A stretch of DNA of 64,000 nucleotides, from contig JAMWZC010000004.1 in the NCBI GenBank assembly GCA_024304985.1, positions 124,001 through 188,000 of the forward strand, written 5' to 3'. The position numbers and the translations under genes are program-made. Positions 16,329 to 25,835 of the stretch are shown here, piece by piece. Position 1 is the first letter of the stretch. Each line of letters begins with the position of its first letter. Below the pieces are notes generated by a model, which had not been told where the DNA came from, searched no databases, and was given only the letters and a program-made list of their open reading frames with translations. The stretch is from Paracoccaceae bacterium. GTDB taxonomy: Bacteria > Pseudomonadota > Alphaproteobacteria > Rhodobacterales > Rhodobacteraceae.

Positions 16329-16398
16329 CCGCGGGTGAAAGAACCTCTGTCCACACAATAAACCATCAGCAACTTGACGCCGACCATCCCGCACCACG

Positions 16399-16423
16399 GG
16401 AACTTCCGACAGGCCGACTGGTT
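16399..16423 (+). promoter_or_regulatory. EcfG-like promoter for the PRC-barrel gene
   Basis: GGAAC (16399-16403), 17 bases, GTT (16421-16423), 51 bases before the start at 16475. Confidence 0.75.
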
Positions 16424-16474
16424 GGTGTCACACGTCAACATGACGAAAATGAAAGACCGAAAAGGAGAAGGAAG

Positions 16475-16879
16475 ATGGCTAACGCGACACAAACCGAGAC
16501 AGACCGCGTCCGCGAAGGGTCCGAGGCAATCGACGAGACCTACCGCCTCATCGCCTCGAACAAGGTCGAAGGCACCTCTGTCTTCAGCCCGGATGGACAG
16601 AACATCGGCTCCATCCACAATTTCATGGTCGATAAACTCAGCGGCAAAGTCTCCTATGCGGTGATGTCCTTTGGCGGCTTTCTGGGCATCGGGGAACAAT
16701 ATCACCCCCTGCCTTGGGATACCCTCAGCTATAGCGAGGATCTGGGCGGCTATATGGTCAACGTCACCCGCGAACAACTTGAGGAAGCGCCCCGCTACGG
16801 CCGCCACGACGACCCCTGGACCGACCCCGAATACGGACGCCGGGTCTATTCCTACTACGGCCTGCCCTTCTACATCTGA
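16475..16879 (+). CDS. PRC-barrel domain protein
   Basis: A 134-residue protein. After a polar N-terminus, a PRC-barrel runs from about residue 25 to 110: LIASNKVEGTSVFSPDGQNI, then DKLSGKVSYAVMSFGGFLGI and the PLPWDTLSYSEDLGGY motif. The tail is rich in Tyr and acidic residues (TDPEYGRRVYSYYG). PRC-barrel proteins bind RNA-processing factors or photosynthetic reaction centres, but many stress-linked copies have no known role. The start is supported by AAAGGAG. Confidence 0.9.
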   Translation: MANATQTETDRVREGSEAIDETYRLIASNKVEGTSVFSPDGQNIGSIHNFMVDKLSGKVSYAVMSFGGFLGIGEQYHPLPWDTLSYSEDLGGYMVNVTREQLEEAPRYGRHDDPWTDPEYGRRVYSYYGLPFYI

Positions 16880-16906
16880 CCCACTCATCTGAACCGGTCA
16901 TATCGG

Positions 16907-16932
16907 TCGGCGGGGGCACCAGCCTCCGCCGA
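16907..16932. terminator. Hairpin between convergent PRC-barrel and methyltransferase genes
   Basis: A 10-bp stem with one mismatch (16907-16916 with 16923-16932) in the gap between the stops at 16879 and 16965. Confidence 0.6.
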
Positions 16933-16964
16933 TCTTCATTGCCCGCAGATCGCCAAAGCCAATT

Positions 16965-17576
16965 TCACGGGATTAATGTCCGCCCGGTCCCCTCACTGGC
17001 CCTGCATTCCAACGTCAGATGAACGTGCCCCTCGCCTGCGGCATGACGCGTCACCGCCAATGGACGCTGCCGCGACAGCGCGTCGATGAAAAGCCGCACC
17101 GCTTCGAGCGCAGACAACCCTTTCCCTTTCGGCCACGCCCTCGTCATGATGACAACCTCCGCCCCTGGCATAAGCGAGCGATCCATGCAACTGGCCAGCC
17201 GTCTCAATTCCTCGCGCGACAGCGCGTGCAGCACCTCGGACAGCAGGACCAAATCTGCCGTCCGTCTTGGCCAGCGGTCAGGAACCCTGACCTGCCGCAA
17301 CGCCATATCGTTGACATGGGCCAGACGACGCCCCGCCAGTGCCAAAGCCCGTTCCGACAGATCAAGTCCCAGAAAGCGGTCACACCGATGCCGCAAATGC
17401 TCGCTCAGAACACCACCCGCGCACCCGACTTCGATCACGCTTGCGTAATGTGGCCGCCGCAGCGCCTCTAGCACCACCGCGCATCTGCGTCGCTCATGGG
17501 CAACGCGGTCATGACCCCACGAGTCACGGCCAAGATGAAACGGCACGTCAAAATGATTCCGGCGATCACTTTTCAT
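16965..17576 (-). CDS. SAM-dependent methyltransferase (NodS-like)
   Basis: A 203-residue class I methyltransferase. Motif I is VIEVGCAGGVLSEHL, followed by the acidic FLGLDLSERAL and motif IV DLVLLSEVLHAL. The arrangement resembles NodS-type methyltransferases, which are often next to GT2 glycosyltransferases. The ATG at 17576 was chosen because the longer frame to 17660 overlaps the glycosyltransferase; no strong ribosome site marks either. Third gene after catalase and glycosyltransferase. The acceptor is unknown. Confidence 0.85.
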   Translation of the reverse strand: MKSDRRNHFDVPFHLGRDSWGHDRVAHERRRCAVVLEALRRPHYASVIEVGCAGGVLSEHLRHRCDRFLGLDLSERALALAGRRLAHVNDMALRQVRVPDRWPRRTADLVLLSEVLHALSREELRRLASCMDRSLMPGAEVVIMTRAWPKGKGLSALEAVRLFIDALSRQRPLAVTRHAAGEGHVHLTLECRASEGTGRTLIP

Positions 17577-17649
17577 GGCAGCTCTCGTGCATAAGATTAT
17601 CAGATGATCGGAATTGGCCCGCGCCCGCTGCGACGCGCGCCCCCATGGA

Positions 17650-18804
17650 TCAGGGCGCATGAAGGCCGCTGTCGATCCTGCCCACTTGCGAAGCCCCGCA
17701 CGGCATGGCCCGCGCCAGATATGTCAGCAACTCAGGAAGCTCACGCTCCGCGTCAGAGATGCGGATACGGTGTCGCACCAAGGCCGGGTGCCCGGCCTCA
17801 AGCCTTTGCCAGAAATCGCCGAAGGTGGCGCATCTGGTGGGGTTGGGCATCGACCCCGCCCCCAGCAAGCTCTGAGCTGTCGTCCATGCCCCCGCCACAC
17901 TGGGCCAGACCGCCCTCAACGCCCCCTTGGCGCGATAGCGCGCGATCATCGCCAGTGCCGGTTCCAGAAAGGCATCGCACCAGGGATCAACCTCGGCGCA
18001 GCGATCCCGCAACGTGCAGGCCATGCCCCCTTTGGTCCGTCCTTTCAACCGACAGGACGTAACCACCCGCGGGCCAGCGGCGTGCCGGATGCGCAGATCC
18101 ATCTCCTCGGCCCGCGCCGCCAGCGCGCGCCCCTCCGACACACCATCCCAGGCAATGCTCCCCAACTGGTTCAACGCCGAAACCCACAGCGCGACACTCG
18201 CCCCCGCAGGCGACAGATGCGCCGGTTCGGGATCATACGGCACCGGGTCCAGCATCGCCACAAGTCGCACGGCCGCCTGCATGTAATCGCGCTCGCCGGT
18301 GCCAAGTCGCGCCAGATGCGGCGCAAGCTGCGACAGTTCCTCCGGGTCGGGAATGACCGTCCCGAACACCAGATCCGCCGCCTCCAGCGCCTCCAGATTG
18401 GCCTTGACCCAGTCCGGCGCTACCCGGCTGTCCGCATCCGTCGTCATTACGACGGCGGGCTGCCCCGCAATCCGCTGCGACAGCTTGCACCCCATGTCGC
18501 GCACCCGCGCAACGCCACCCGTTCCGCCCGGAAACTCCATGTCCAGCACCAGATGCGAGATGCCCCGCATCTGAAGGATGGCGATGCTGCGGCTTGCGGT
18601 GTCGTCCTGCGTATCATTCACGCAGACGATCACGCCCACCGTCTCGGGGACACAGTCAATCGCATCGGCCAGCGCCAGCAGACAGGTCTGGATACGCCGC
18701 GATTCATTCCGCGCCGGAACGATCACCGCCACATCCCACGGGGACTGGGCCCGCGTGCCTGTCACCCCGATCAGCCGGGGCGACGGTGCCCGGTTCTCGT
18801 TCAT
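17650..18804 (-). CDS. GT2-family glycosyltransferase
   Basis: A 384-residue GT-A fold transferase. The N-terminus has [12 protein letters not shown], the nucleotide loop ends in [15 protein letters not shown] with the metal-binding Asp-x-Asp, and acceptor-side residues follow ([11 protein letters not shown]). Its ATG overlaps the catalase stop (ATGA), so it is translated from the catalase transcript. No membrane segments, so cytoplasmic. Together with the methyltransferase it suggests a modified glycoside or surface sugar made under oxidative stress; this is inference. Confidence 0.88.
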   Translation of the reverse strand: MNENRAPSPRLIGVTGTRAQSPWDVAVIVPARNESRRIQTCLLALADAIDCVPETVGVIVCVNDTQDDTASRSIAILQMRGISHLVLDMEFPGGTGGVARVRDMGCKLSQRIAGQPAVVMTTDADSRVAPDWVKANLEALEAADLVFGTVIPDPEELSQLAPHLARLGTGERDYMQAAVRLVAMLDPVPYDPEPAHLSPAGASVALWVSALNQLGSIAWDGVSEGRALAARAEEMDLRIRHAAGPRVVTSCRLKGRTKGGMACTLRDRCAEVDPWCDAFLEPALAMIARYRAKGALRAVWPSVAGAWTTAQSLLGAGSMPNPTRCATFGDFWQRLEAGHPALVRHRIRISDAERELPELLTYLARAMPCGASQVGRIDSGLHAP

Positions 18805-20918
18805 GACAATCGGTCCCAGAACCGCAGCCCACGACAAGCCGTCAGAAAGGCGTCCACATCATCGCCGGTGGTCAAAGCAAACATGCCCCCATCCGACGAA
18901 GGGTCGGCCGTCAGGAACAGCGAGTCCGCCTCGGGCGTGTAGGCGATGAATTTGGCATGAGCCACGGCATCGGCCACAAAACAATGCGCCGGATGCATCT
19001 CCTCCAGTTGGACCGTGCCCGCGTCATTGCTCAGGATCGCCACCGCGTCGAAAAGCACCGACGGTGCCCCGTCGATTTTGTGATGCGCCAGAATACGCTT
19101 GCCCTGCCCCGTCGTGATCCCGCCCACATGCGGCGCGATCCTCTCGACCATGGCCCCTTCGTTCGTGAAAGCCGTCGTCAGTGCCTCCAGCAGATCGTCA
19201 TCAATCCCCTCGGTCATCAGGATACCCAGCTTGCGCCCTTTGAAACTCGCGGGCCCGTTCTTCAGGATCGACAGCGCATCAGACGGCGGCAACCCGGTAT
19301 CCGGCACGACCGCCGGCTCATGCGCCGCAGGAACAGCATCCAGACCCAGCCCCTCAGCCACGCGCGACGCAAGCGTCTCGTCAATATGCGGCAGATGCCC
19401 GACCAGACGCACCCGGATCTCGGGCGTCTCGACCTTGGACAGCTCGAACACCAGCGCCTGCGCAATATGCCTCTGCTCGATCTCCGTCTGACTGATATAG
19501 AACTGCCGCGCCTGGCTATAGTGATCGGCAAAGCTCTCGGACCGGACCTTGCGCTTCTCTCCCCCGATCTCCTCGGGGAAACTGCGATGCCCTGACGCGG
19601 GATCGGCACGCGGCCCGCCGCTGGCCCAACTGTTCGGCTCGTAATTCGCGCGCCCGCTTGGCCCACGGGTCTGCATCTGTCCGTCCTGCTGGAAATGATG
19701 CATAGGACAGCGCGGCGCATTCACCGGGATATGCGTGAAATTCGGGCTTCCCAGCCGCTTGAGCTGCGTATCCAGATAGGAAAAGTTCCGCCCCTGCAAC
19801 AGCGGGTCATTGGTGAAATCAACCCCCGGCACGATGTTCTGCGTGCAGAACGCCACCTGCTCGGTCTCGGCAAAGAAATTGTCCACATTCCGGTCCAGAA
19901 CCAGCCGCCCCACAACCTGTAGCGGCACTTCCTCCTCGGGGATGATCTTGGTCGGGTCCAGAATGTCGAAAGCAAAGCGATTGGCAAACTCATCATCAAA
20001 CAACTGCACCGCCAGATCCCATTCGGGATAGTCCCCGTTCTCGATCGCGGTCCACATGTCGCGCCGGTGAAAATCCGGGTCCGCCCCGTTGATCTTGACC
20101 GCCTCATCCCACAGAACTGACTGCAACCCCTGCTTCGGCTTCCAGTGGAATTTCACGAAAGTCCCTTTGCCCTCCGCATTCACAAAGCGGAAACTGTGAA
20201 CACCAAACCCCTCCATGAAACGAAAGGACCGCGGGATCGCCCGGTCCGACATCTGCCACATGACCATGTGCATCGCCTCAGGCATCAGCGAGATGAAGTC
20301 CCAGAAGTTGTCATGCGCCGACTGCGCCTGCGGAAAGGCACGGTCTGGCGCCTCCTTCACCGCATGAACCAGATCGGGGAATTTCATGGCATCCTGAATG
20401 AAAAACACCGGGATGTTGTTGCCCACGATGTCCCAGTTCCCCTCCTCGGTATAGAGTTTGACGGCAAAGCCGCGCACATCCCTGGCCAGATCCATCGAAC
20501 CCTTGTTGCCAGCCACGGTCGAAAACCGCACGAAGGCCGGCACACGACGCCCCACCTCCTGGAACAGATGCGCCGCCGTCACATCGGACAGCGCGCTGGT
20601 CGTCTCGAAATACCCGTGCACCCCATAGCCGCGCGCATGGACCACACGCTCGGGAATGCGCTCATGATCAAAATGAAAGATCTTCTCGCGCATCGCGAAA
20701 TCTTCCAGCAGGCTCGGACCCCGCCCCCCCGCACGCAGCGTGTTCTGATTGTCAGACACCGGCGCTCCCTGCGCCGTGGTCATCCACTGCCCGTCCTCGG
20801 ACCGCTGATGGATCTCGCCGCCATTCCCGCGCACACCCTCCCGCGCGACAGTCCTGTTGGAAGATTGGGTTTCCACAACCGGATGAAATCCCGGAGTGTG
20901 AGGCGTGCGATCAGACAT
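18801..20918 (-). CDS. katE: Large-subunit monofunctional catalase (HPII type)
   Basis: A 705-residue haem catalase that destroys hydrogen peroxide. The distal His is in [10 protein letters not shown], the Asn in [12 protein letters not shown] and the proximal haem Tyr in [13 protein letters not shown]. After about residue 560 comes the flavodoxin/GATase1-like C-terminal domain of large-subunit catalases ([19 protein letters not shown]). E. coli KatE has 753 residues. The ATG at 20918 has an AAAGGAAG site. It has a perfect EcfG-like promoter and leads the operon with a glycosyltransferase and methyltransferase. Confidence 0.96.
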   Translation of the reverse strand: MSDRTPHTPGFHPVVETQSSNRTVAREGVRGNGGEIHQRSEDGQWMTTAQGAPVSDNQNTLRAGGRGPSLLEDFAMREKIFHFDHERIPERVVHARGYGVHGYFETTSALSDVTAAHLFQEVGRRVPAFVRFSTVAGNKGSMDLARDVRGFAVKLYTEEGNWDIVGNNIPVFFIQDAMKFPDLVHAVKEAPDRAFPQAQSAHDNFWDFISLMPEAMHMVMWQMSDRAIPRSFRFMEGFGVHSFRFVNAEGKGTFVKFHWKPKQGLQSVLWDEAVKINGADPDFHRRDMWTAIENGDYPEWDLAVQLFDDEFANRFAFDILDPTKIIPEEEVPLQVVGRLVLDRNVDNFFAETEQVAFCTQNIVPGVDFTNDPLLQGRNFSYLDTQLKRLGSPNFTHIPVNAPRCPMHHFQQDGQMQTRGPSGRANYEPNSWASGGPRADPASGHRSFPEEIGGEKRKVRSESFADHYSQARQFYISQTEIEQRHIAQALVFELSKVETPEIRVRLVGHLPHIDETLASRVAEGLGLDAVPAAHEPAVVPDTGLPPSDALSILKNGPASFKGRKLGILMTEGIDDDLLEALTTAFTNEGAMVERIAPHVGGITTGQGKRILAHHKIDGAPSVLFDAVAILSNDAGTVQLEEMHPAHCFVADAVAHAKFIAYTPEADSLFLTADPSSDGGMFALTTGDDVDAFLTACRGLRFWDRLS

Positions 20919-20986
20919 GGTGACTTCCTTTTGCTGCGGACACGGGCCGATGGGTGATGGCGCGCATCGACGCCAACCCAGAGCAG

Positions 20987-21011
20987 AACCTGGACAGGCC
21001 ACGAATGTTCC
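20987..21011 (-). promoter_or_regulatory. EcfG-like promoter for katE operon
   Basis: Minus strand GGAAC (21011-21007), 17 bases, GTT (20989-20987), 68 bases before the start. Confidence 0.75.
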
Positions 21012-21122
21012 ATCTCGCAAAGCGATCCCTCCTGCCACGCACAGGCCATGTCGTCCGCGCAGGAAACCAGACGGGGGTCTGGCGGGTTAAGACCCTGACA
21101 GATCATTGATCATAGGTGCCTC

Positions 21123-21902
21123 GTGACCGCCCTCCCCCCTCCACCTGCCGCCCTCTCCCCCGAGGAGACCGCTTTCTTCCTCGACGTTGATGGCACACTC
21201 ACCGACATCATCCCCGACCCTGCAAAGGTGCGCCTGACCGCAGATGCCCGTGCGGTTCTGCAACAGCTTTTCCACCGCTCAGAGGGTGCCGTGGCCTTGG
21301 TTTCGGGCCGCTCCATCACGCAACTGGACCTGATCACAGATCCGCTGCGCCTGCCTGTCGTGGGCGTGCACGGTCTTGAAACGCGACTGTCCGACGGCGC
21401 CCTTGTCCGCCGCGTGCCGGACATCGCCACATACACCGCCCTCGTCGCCCTCGTGCGCGACTTCGCCGGTCTTCACGGCCTGCTGGTCGAGACGAAACCA
21501 GGTGCCGTCGCTCTCCATTTCCGCCGTCACCCGGACCTTGCCACCGACTGCCTGCATTTCATGCAACAACAGGCGCAGCGCGATACACGCCTCACCCTGC
21601 TGACCGGCAAGATGGTTCTCGAGCTGGTCTTCGGCCAGACAACAAAGGGCAACGCCATCGCAAAACTGATGCAAAGCCCCCCGTTTCTGGGTCGCACCGC
21701 CTTGTTCGCAGGGGATGATCTCACCGACGAAACCGGCTTTGCCTGCGTCAACCGGCTGGACGGCATTTCCGTCAAGATCGGCGAGGGTGACACCTGCGCC
21801 CGCCACAACCTGCCCCATCCCGCCGCCCTGATCCGCTATCTCTGCTCGTTGGTGAAAACCGCAGAACAAGAGCCGGAACATTTTCCCGACCCGCCGGTTT
21901 AG
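21123..21902 (+). CDS. otsB: Trehalose-6-phosphate phosphatase
   Basis: A 259-residue HAD-superfamily phosphatase that releases trehalose from trehalose 6-phosphate. Motif I is FFLDVDGTLTDI with the nucleophile Asp, motif II VALVSGRSI, then the Lys in TTKGNAI and motif IV FAGDDLTDE. It starts at a GTG at 21123. otsA follows 36 bases later. I did not find an unmodified GGAAC-N17-GTT site; a degenerate GGAAA box with wrong spacing lies near 21060. Confidence 0.93.
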   Translation: MTALPPPPAALSPEETAFFLDVDGTLTDIIPDPAKVRLTADARAVLQQLFHRSEGAVALVSGRSITQLDLITDPLRLPVVGVHGLETRLSDGALVRRVPDIATYTALVALVRDFAGLHGLLVETKPGAVALHFRRHPDLATDCLHFMQQQAQRDTRLTLLTGKMVLELVFGQTTKGNAIAKLMQSPPFLGRTALFAGDDLTDETGFACVNRLDGISVKIGEGDTCARHNLPHPAALIRYLCSLVKTAEQEPEHFPDPPV

Positions 21903-21938
21903 ACGCTACCCATTCAAGAACCAGAACAGGCGTGACCG

Positions 21939-23393
21939 ATGACACTGCAATCTTCCCCTCCCGGCAGTCACCTCCTTGCAAAATCATGGGCCGCCGGCGG
22001 AGCAGAGCCGTCTCTGTCACCCGCGCAACAGCGCCTAGTCGTGGTGTCGAACCGCGTCGCTGATCTGACAGCGCCGGTCCAGTCGGGCGGTCTTGCCACC
22101 GGGCTGGGCGCTGCCATCAACACGCTCGGCGGCGTCTGGTTCGGGTGGGACGGCAACCGCGACGGCAAAACCGGCGGCCCCCTGAAAGTCTGCCAGCATG
22201 GCCCCGTCACCTGTGTCGGCGCGCCCATCTCACCCGAGGATTTCTCGGCCTATTACCTTGGCTTTGCCAACAGCGTGCTCTGGCCACTCTTTCACTATCG
22301 GCCCGATCTCGTGGACATCTCCTCAGGATCTTTCGATGGCTACATGCGCGTGAACGAGGTTCTGGCCCAGCAACTCTTTCCGATCCTGAAACCGGATGAC
22401 CTGATCTGGGTGCATGATTATCATCTGATCCCGCTGCCCTCCATGCTGCGCAAATTGGGGTGCCGGCAACGCATCGGGTATTTCCTCCACATCCCGTTTC
22501 CACCGCCCGAATTGATGTCGGCAACCCCGCACCACGGCTGCCTTGTGGATGCCTTGCTGAACTATGACCTTCTTGGTTTCCAGACGGATGGCGACGCGGA
22601 AAACTTCAAGTCATACCTCAGAAAACACAAGCCAGAGGTGACGATCTCTCAAAAACGGGTGCAGACGGAAACCCGGACAATCCGGATCGACAGATTCCCC
22701 ATCGGAATCGACGTGACTGAATTCTCCGCCCTGTCCCGACAAAGACTGCGCGACACCTCGCTGGCAGAAAAACCCAAGAATGCAACTCCGCGCAAAAGGA
22801 TCATTGGCGTGGACCGGCTGGACTACTCCAAGGGTCTACCCGAAAGGTTTCGCGCCTTTCATGACCTTCTGCAACGCTATCCCGCCCATCTCAGAAAGGT
22901 CAGCTTTCTGCAGATCGCCCCCCTGACCCGTGCGGAAGTGGAAGCCTATAACGATATACGTGTGGAGGTAGAGCAACTGGCAGGCTCGGTGAACGGCCAT
23001 TTTGCCGATCTCGACTGGACCCCGGTGCAGTATATCTGCCGGCCCATCGCGCGCGACATTCTCGCCCCCTTGATGCGCCAAAGCGCGGTTGGCTTCATCA
23101 CCCCTTTGCGCGACGGCATGAACCTCGTCGCCAAGGAATATGTCGCCGCGCAAGACCCCGATGATCCGGGTGTTCTGGTCCTCTCGCAATTCGCAGGCGC
23201 AGCCGAGGAAATGACGGACGCGCTGATCGTCAACCCCTATGACATTGAAAGCGTCGCCGCCCATCTCGACCGAGCGCTGACCATGCCGCTTGGGGAACGG
23301 CGCGAAAGACATGCCGCACTCTTGCGCCATGTGACTGAATTTGATGCGAAAAGATGGGCCGACAGCTTTCTCGAGGCACTTCGCGGTGACTAA
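21939..23393 (+). CDS. otsA: Trehalose-6-phosphate synthase
   Basis: A 484-residue GT20 enzyme making trehalose 6-phosphate from UDP-glucose and glucose 6-phosphate. Family motifs: VVVSNRVADL at residue about 33, the glycine loop GGLATGLG, HDYHLIPLPSML, DRLDYSKGLPERFRAF and the nucleotide-binding RDGMNLVAKEYVAAQ near the C-terminus. Cytoplasmic. With otsB this is one of three trehalose routes in the window. Confidence 0.95.
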   Translation: MTLQSSPPGSHLLAKSWAAGGAEPSLSPAQQRLVVVSNRVADLTAPVQSGGLATGLGAAINTLGGVWFGWDGNRDGKTGGPLKVCQHGPVTCVGAPISPEDFSAYYLGFANSVLWPLFHYRPDLVDISSGSFDGYMRVNEVLAQQLFPILKPDDLIWVHDYHLIPLPSMLRKLGCRQRIGYFLHIPFPPPELMSATPHHGCLVDALLNYDLLGFQTDGDAENFKSYLRKHKPEVTISQKRVQTETRTIRIDRFPIGIDVTEFSALSRQRLRDTSLAEKPKNATPRKRIIGVDRLDYSKGLPERFRAFHDLLQRYPAHLRKVSFLQIAPLTRAEVEAYNDIRVEVEQLAGSVNGHFADLDWTPVQYICRPIARDILAPLMRQSAVGFITPLRDGMNLVAKEYVAAQDPDDPGVLVLSQFAGAAEEMTDALIVNPYDIESVAAHLDRALTMPLGERRERHAALLRHVTEFDAKRWADSFLEALRGD

Positions 23394-23779
23394 ATCTTGG
23401 GGGATCGCGAACGGACCCGCGGAACAAAACCATCCTGCGGCCTGTTGACTGTCCGAGTGGTGTGAGTCCCCGACCAGTTGTCGCAGCAGGCGTCAGTTGC
23501 CCCGCCTCGCTTGCTTGGCTTACAACGATGGCGTATCTCTCCGACCGTCTGTAAGGCTCCTGATAGGGCGGCGCACACTACTCACCTGTTCATCAGCAAG
23601 ACCTTCGATGACCTGCCGTCGCGGGACATGAACTGAAACACGCGCAGATTACTTAATTCAATGTAAGTTTCGGCAAAATTTGGTCTTTATTTCGCGTTAT
23701 GATGAGGTCCTGAGCAGAAACTGTTCCCTGTCGTCCGAGCTTGAGCCGGAGACACAGGACACGTCCAAGGACCAGGCAT
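23394..23779. other. Intergenic region downstream of otsA
   Basis: About 390 bases without a convincing gene. It contains an EcfG-like site at 23421-23446, then about 190 bases of mixed sequence and an AT-rich stretch (23640-23700) that probably holds the promoter of the small NepR-like gene at 23780. Confidence 0.6.
23421..23446 (+). promoter_or_regulatory. EcfG-like site (18-base variant)
   Basis: GGAAC (23421-23425), 18 bases, GTT (23444-23446). The first gene downstream is the small NepR-like protein, more than 330 bases away, so it may drive a leader or small RNA. Confidence 0.45.
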
Positions 23780-23935
23780 GTGACCGACCATACCCGAAGC
23801 GATCAATCATTGGAGCACCAGCTGAGCTATCTCGTGGTCAACATGGAGAAAACGCCACTTTCTCCAGAAATGCGCGCACTCGCAGAAAAACTGCAAACCC
23901 TGCTCGATGAACGACAATACCCGAACAAGAAATAG
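23780..23935 (+). CDS. Small NepR-like protein (paralogue of 6930-7082)
   Basis: A 51-residue protein starting at a GTG at 23780, nine bases after AAGGA; the longer in-frame start at 23741 has no ribosome site. The core LEHQLSYLVVNMEKTPLSPEMRALAEKLQ aligns with the 6930-7082 paralogue without gaps, sharing EMRxLAxKLQTLLDxR, and keeps the spacing of the NepR core, although Glu-Pro is Thr-Pro here. An anti-sigma role is a hypothesis. Confidence 0.6.
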   Translation: MTDHTRSDQSLEHQLSYLVVNMEKTPLSPEMRALAEKLQTLLDERQYPNKK

Positions 23936-23971
23936 CTCACTCGGACATTTCCGCGAAGAATGAGCGTGCTG

Positions 23972-24247
23972 TCAGGCCGAAGAAGAATAATCCGCCTGTG
24001 ATTGATCACCATCAATGGCCAGACAGCGGATGAGAACTTCATGCGACCCGCTCAGAATGAAACTTCTGGCGTCAATCTGATCGACCCTCGCCCCGTTACC
24101 CAGAACGAAACGTCGGCCACGATCGCTCCCGTCTGATTGCTTAAGTGTGCGATTGATCCGGTCTACACGACACTGCTCAATCACTGTCAAAGGCTCTCCC
24201 GTTTGATTGACACATGCGATGATGGCAGTATTTTTCCAGGTCTCCAT
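23972..24247 (-). CDS. Small conserved hypothetical protein
   Basis: A 91-residue protein starting at the ATG at 24247 after a GGAGAGG site. It has the pattern LGNGARVDQIDARSFIL followed by SGSHEVLIR, recalling short alphaproteobacterial proteins of unknown role that carry a 'GxRVxxxDxxxFxV' strand pair. It has no membrane segment and ends 36 bases from the convergent NepR-like gene. Confidence 0.6.
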   Translation of the reverse strand: METWKNTAIIACVNQTGEPLTVIEQCRVDRINRTLKQSDGSDRGRRFVLGNGARVDQIDARSFILSGSHEVLIRCLAIDGDQSQADYSSSA

Positions 24248-24403
24248 AGCGACATCCTCTCCGCTTGATACCTAAAGCTCATCACAAAATGGTGATTCCT
24301 GCAAAAAGGTTAAAGTGAATTGCCGCTCATAAGCAGAAAATGGCCGATGTTGAAATAAACGTATAGCAAATAGTCAGCCTGCAGGGAATCAAATCAAAAA
24401 GGG

Positions 24404-24429
24404 GGAACAAAGTCAGACTCCCGAGTGTT
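24404..24429 (+). promoter_or_regulatory. EcfG-like promoter (18-base variant) for 24466-24939 genes
   Basis: GGAAC (24404-24408), 18 bases, GTT (24427-24429), 36 bases before the start at 24466. Confidence 0.65.
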
Positions 24430-24465
24430 CTCCTTCTGAACATTTCAACACCAGAGGAGGCCAGA

Positions 24466-24693
24466 ATGAAAAAATCGGATAAAGAGCACGCCAAACGGCA
24501 TATAGGAGAGCCAGCCGCCCCCCGGATGCCACAGCGCGAAGATCAACCTTTGAAGCAGATCAACGAAGACCCGGACGCGTTGCCGTCTGACGTCGATGAT
24601 AACGACGGTCTGCCGCCCGACTCCGGCAAGTATGAGGGCCGCGATCCCGTGCTTCGCGAAGACCACCGCAAGTCCACCGAACATGACTCCTGA
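24466..24693 (+). CDS. Small hydrophilic protein
   Basis: A 75-residue, highly charged protein (Lys/His-rich start, then Asp/Pro-rich) with no hydrophobic segment; probably disordered. GAGGAGG lies just upstream of the ATG. It is followed 45 bases later by a proline-rich small protein, probably in one transcript. Function unknown. Confidence 0.7.
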   Translation: MKKSDKEHAKRHIGEPAAPRMPQREDQPLKQINEDPDALPSDVDDNDGLPPDSGKYEGRDPVLREDHRKSTEHDS

Positions 24694-24738
24694 GCACCGT
24701 CACAGCGCTCGGTCATCGCCTCACAGAAGGACAAATCT

Positions 24739-24939
24739 ATGCAAAATCATAAGTCTGATCCGGTGAACATCCCGCTTGACAAGTCTCCACCCATCCCCTC
24801 GCCACCCCCGGAAGAAGTGCCGGACCCCGACATCACGCCGAACCCGGTCACGGACCCGCCGCGACCACCGCATGACCCGATTCCACCGCAACCAGACGAA
24901 ATGCCACCCCCCGTCAGTGGCCGTGTCACTCAGGCGTGA
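24739..24939 (+). CDS. Proline-rich small protein
   Basis: A 66-residue protein in which about a third of residues are Pro, with Pro-Asp/Pro-Pro repeats (PPIPSPPPEEVPDPD). It has no membrane segment and no recognised family. An AGAAGGA site precedes the ATG. It resembles the Pro/Asp-rich tails of the small membrane peptides at 28360 and 52994. Confidence 0.65.
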   Translation: MQNHKSDPVNIPLDKSPPIPSPPPEEVPDPDITPNPVTDPPRPPHDPIPPQPDEMPPPVSGRVTQA

Positions 24940-25331
24940 CCCCAAGGAGCGGCGATGGACATGACCCTCACGTCCACCGCCGCCCCCTGAAGATGCGCTA
25001 CCTCATAAGATCTGCCAGAGAAGCTCTACTCTCCAAGTTTAAGACTACCAAAGTCACGGCATTCATCCAACTGGAATAAAGAGCGAATTAAAACACAAGA
25101 GAATGTGTGTGTTCGCATTCCACGCTAAAGCATCCTTATCCATGCCAAAGCAAATGAAACTGCCTTACCTTATTCTCCAATTGCAGATGCGGCTTCAGAA
25201 TTCCTCCAGCCGCACGGCGCCTCTTCAAGCGGCACCCTTGAGAGTGATATCCATCTCCTCCGGCCAAACCGTGTAAGAACGCGATTGTTCCTGCTCGGCG
25301 CCGATCATACGACACCAGAAACCCGATGCGG
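24940..25331. other. Intergenic region, no supported gene
   Basis: About 390 bases. An 11-codon ORF with AAGGAG follows at about 24955, but it is too short to support. The rest is comparatively AT-rich and holds the 3' flank of the RidA gene. No promoter-like GGAAC site was found. Confidence 0.5.
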
Positions 25332-25835
25332 TCACTTTGACCGCACCGCACTCACCTCGATCTCGACCAGCCAGCCCGGATTGGCCAGCCCCGCCACCTC
25401 GACAACAGACCGGACCGGCAGGTTTGGCTGCGCATCCGCACCATAGAACCGGGTATAGCCCTCCATGAACCCGGCAAAATCCATCGCATCCTGCCCCTTC
25501 GGAGCGACCAGAAACACCTGCATCCGGTAGACATCGCCCATGTCCAGACCCAGCTCGACCAGCGTGCCCTGAATGGCCTCCAGCACCGACACCGTCTGCG
25601 CCTGCGTATCGCCATAGGCCGCAGCAGACCCCTCCGCGGCAGAGCTGTCCACGACCGACGGCACAGCCCCGCTCAGGTGAATGACCGTCGCATCTGCCGG
25701 TATCTCGACCGCGCGAGAGATGGGAAAATCCGATCCCGGTATGGCGTATCGCTTCGCCTCCTGCGCATGGGCAGCAGAGGTGGCAAGACAAGCGCCCAGA
25801 ACCAGCGCGCGACATGTCACGACAACGGGCATCAT
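25332..25835 (-). CDS. Exported RidA-family protein
   Basis: A 167-residue protein with a signal peptide (ends ATSAAHAQ) and a YjgF/YER057c/UK114 fold: VIHLSGAVPS, then DVYRMQVFLVA and NLPVRSVVEVAGLANPGWLVEIEV. The Arg (LPVRS) and Glu (VEIEV) used by RidA to hydrolyse imines and enamines are present. RidA is normally cytoplasmic, so export is unusual. Its ATG overlaps the cytochrome c stop by ATGA. It probably clears the imine products of the upstream amine oxidase. Confidence 0.88.
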   Translation of the reverse strand: MMPVVVTCRALVLGACLATSAAHAQEAKRYAIPGSDFPISRAVEIPADATVIHLSGAVPSVVDSSAAEGSAAAYGDTQAQTVSVLEAIQGTLVELGLDMGDVYRMQVFLVAPKGQDAMDFAGFMEGYTRFYGADAQPNLPVRSVVEVAGLANPGWLVEIEVSAVRSK

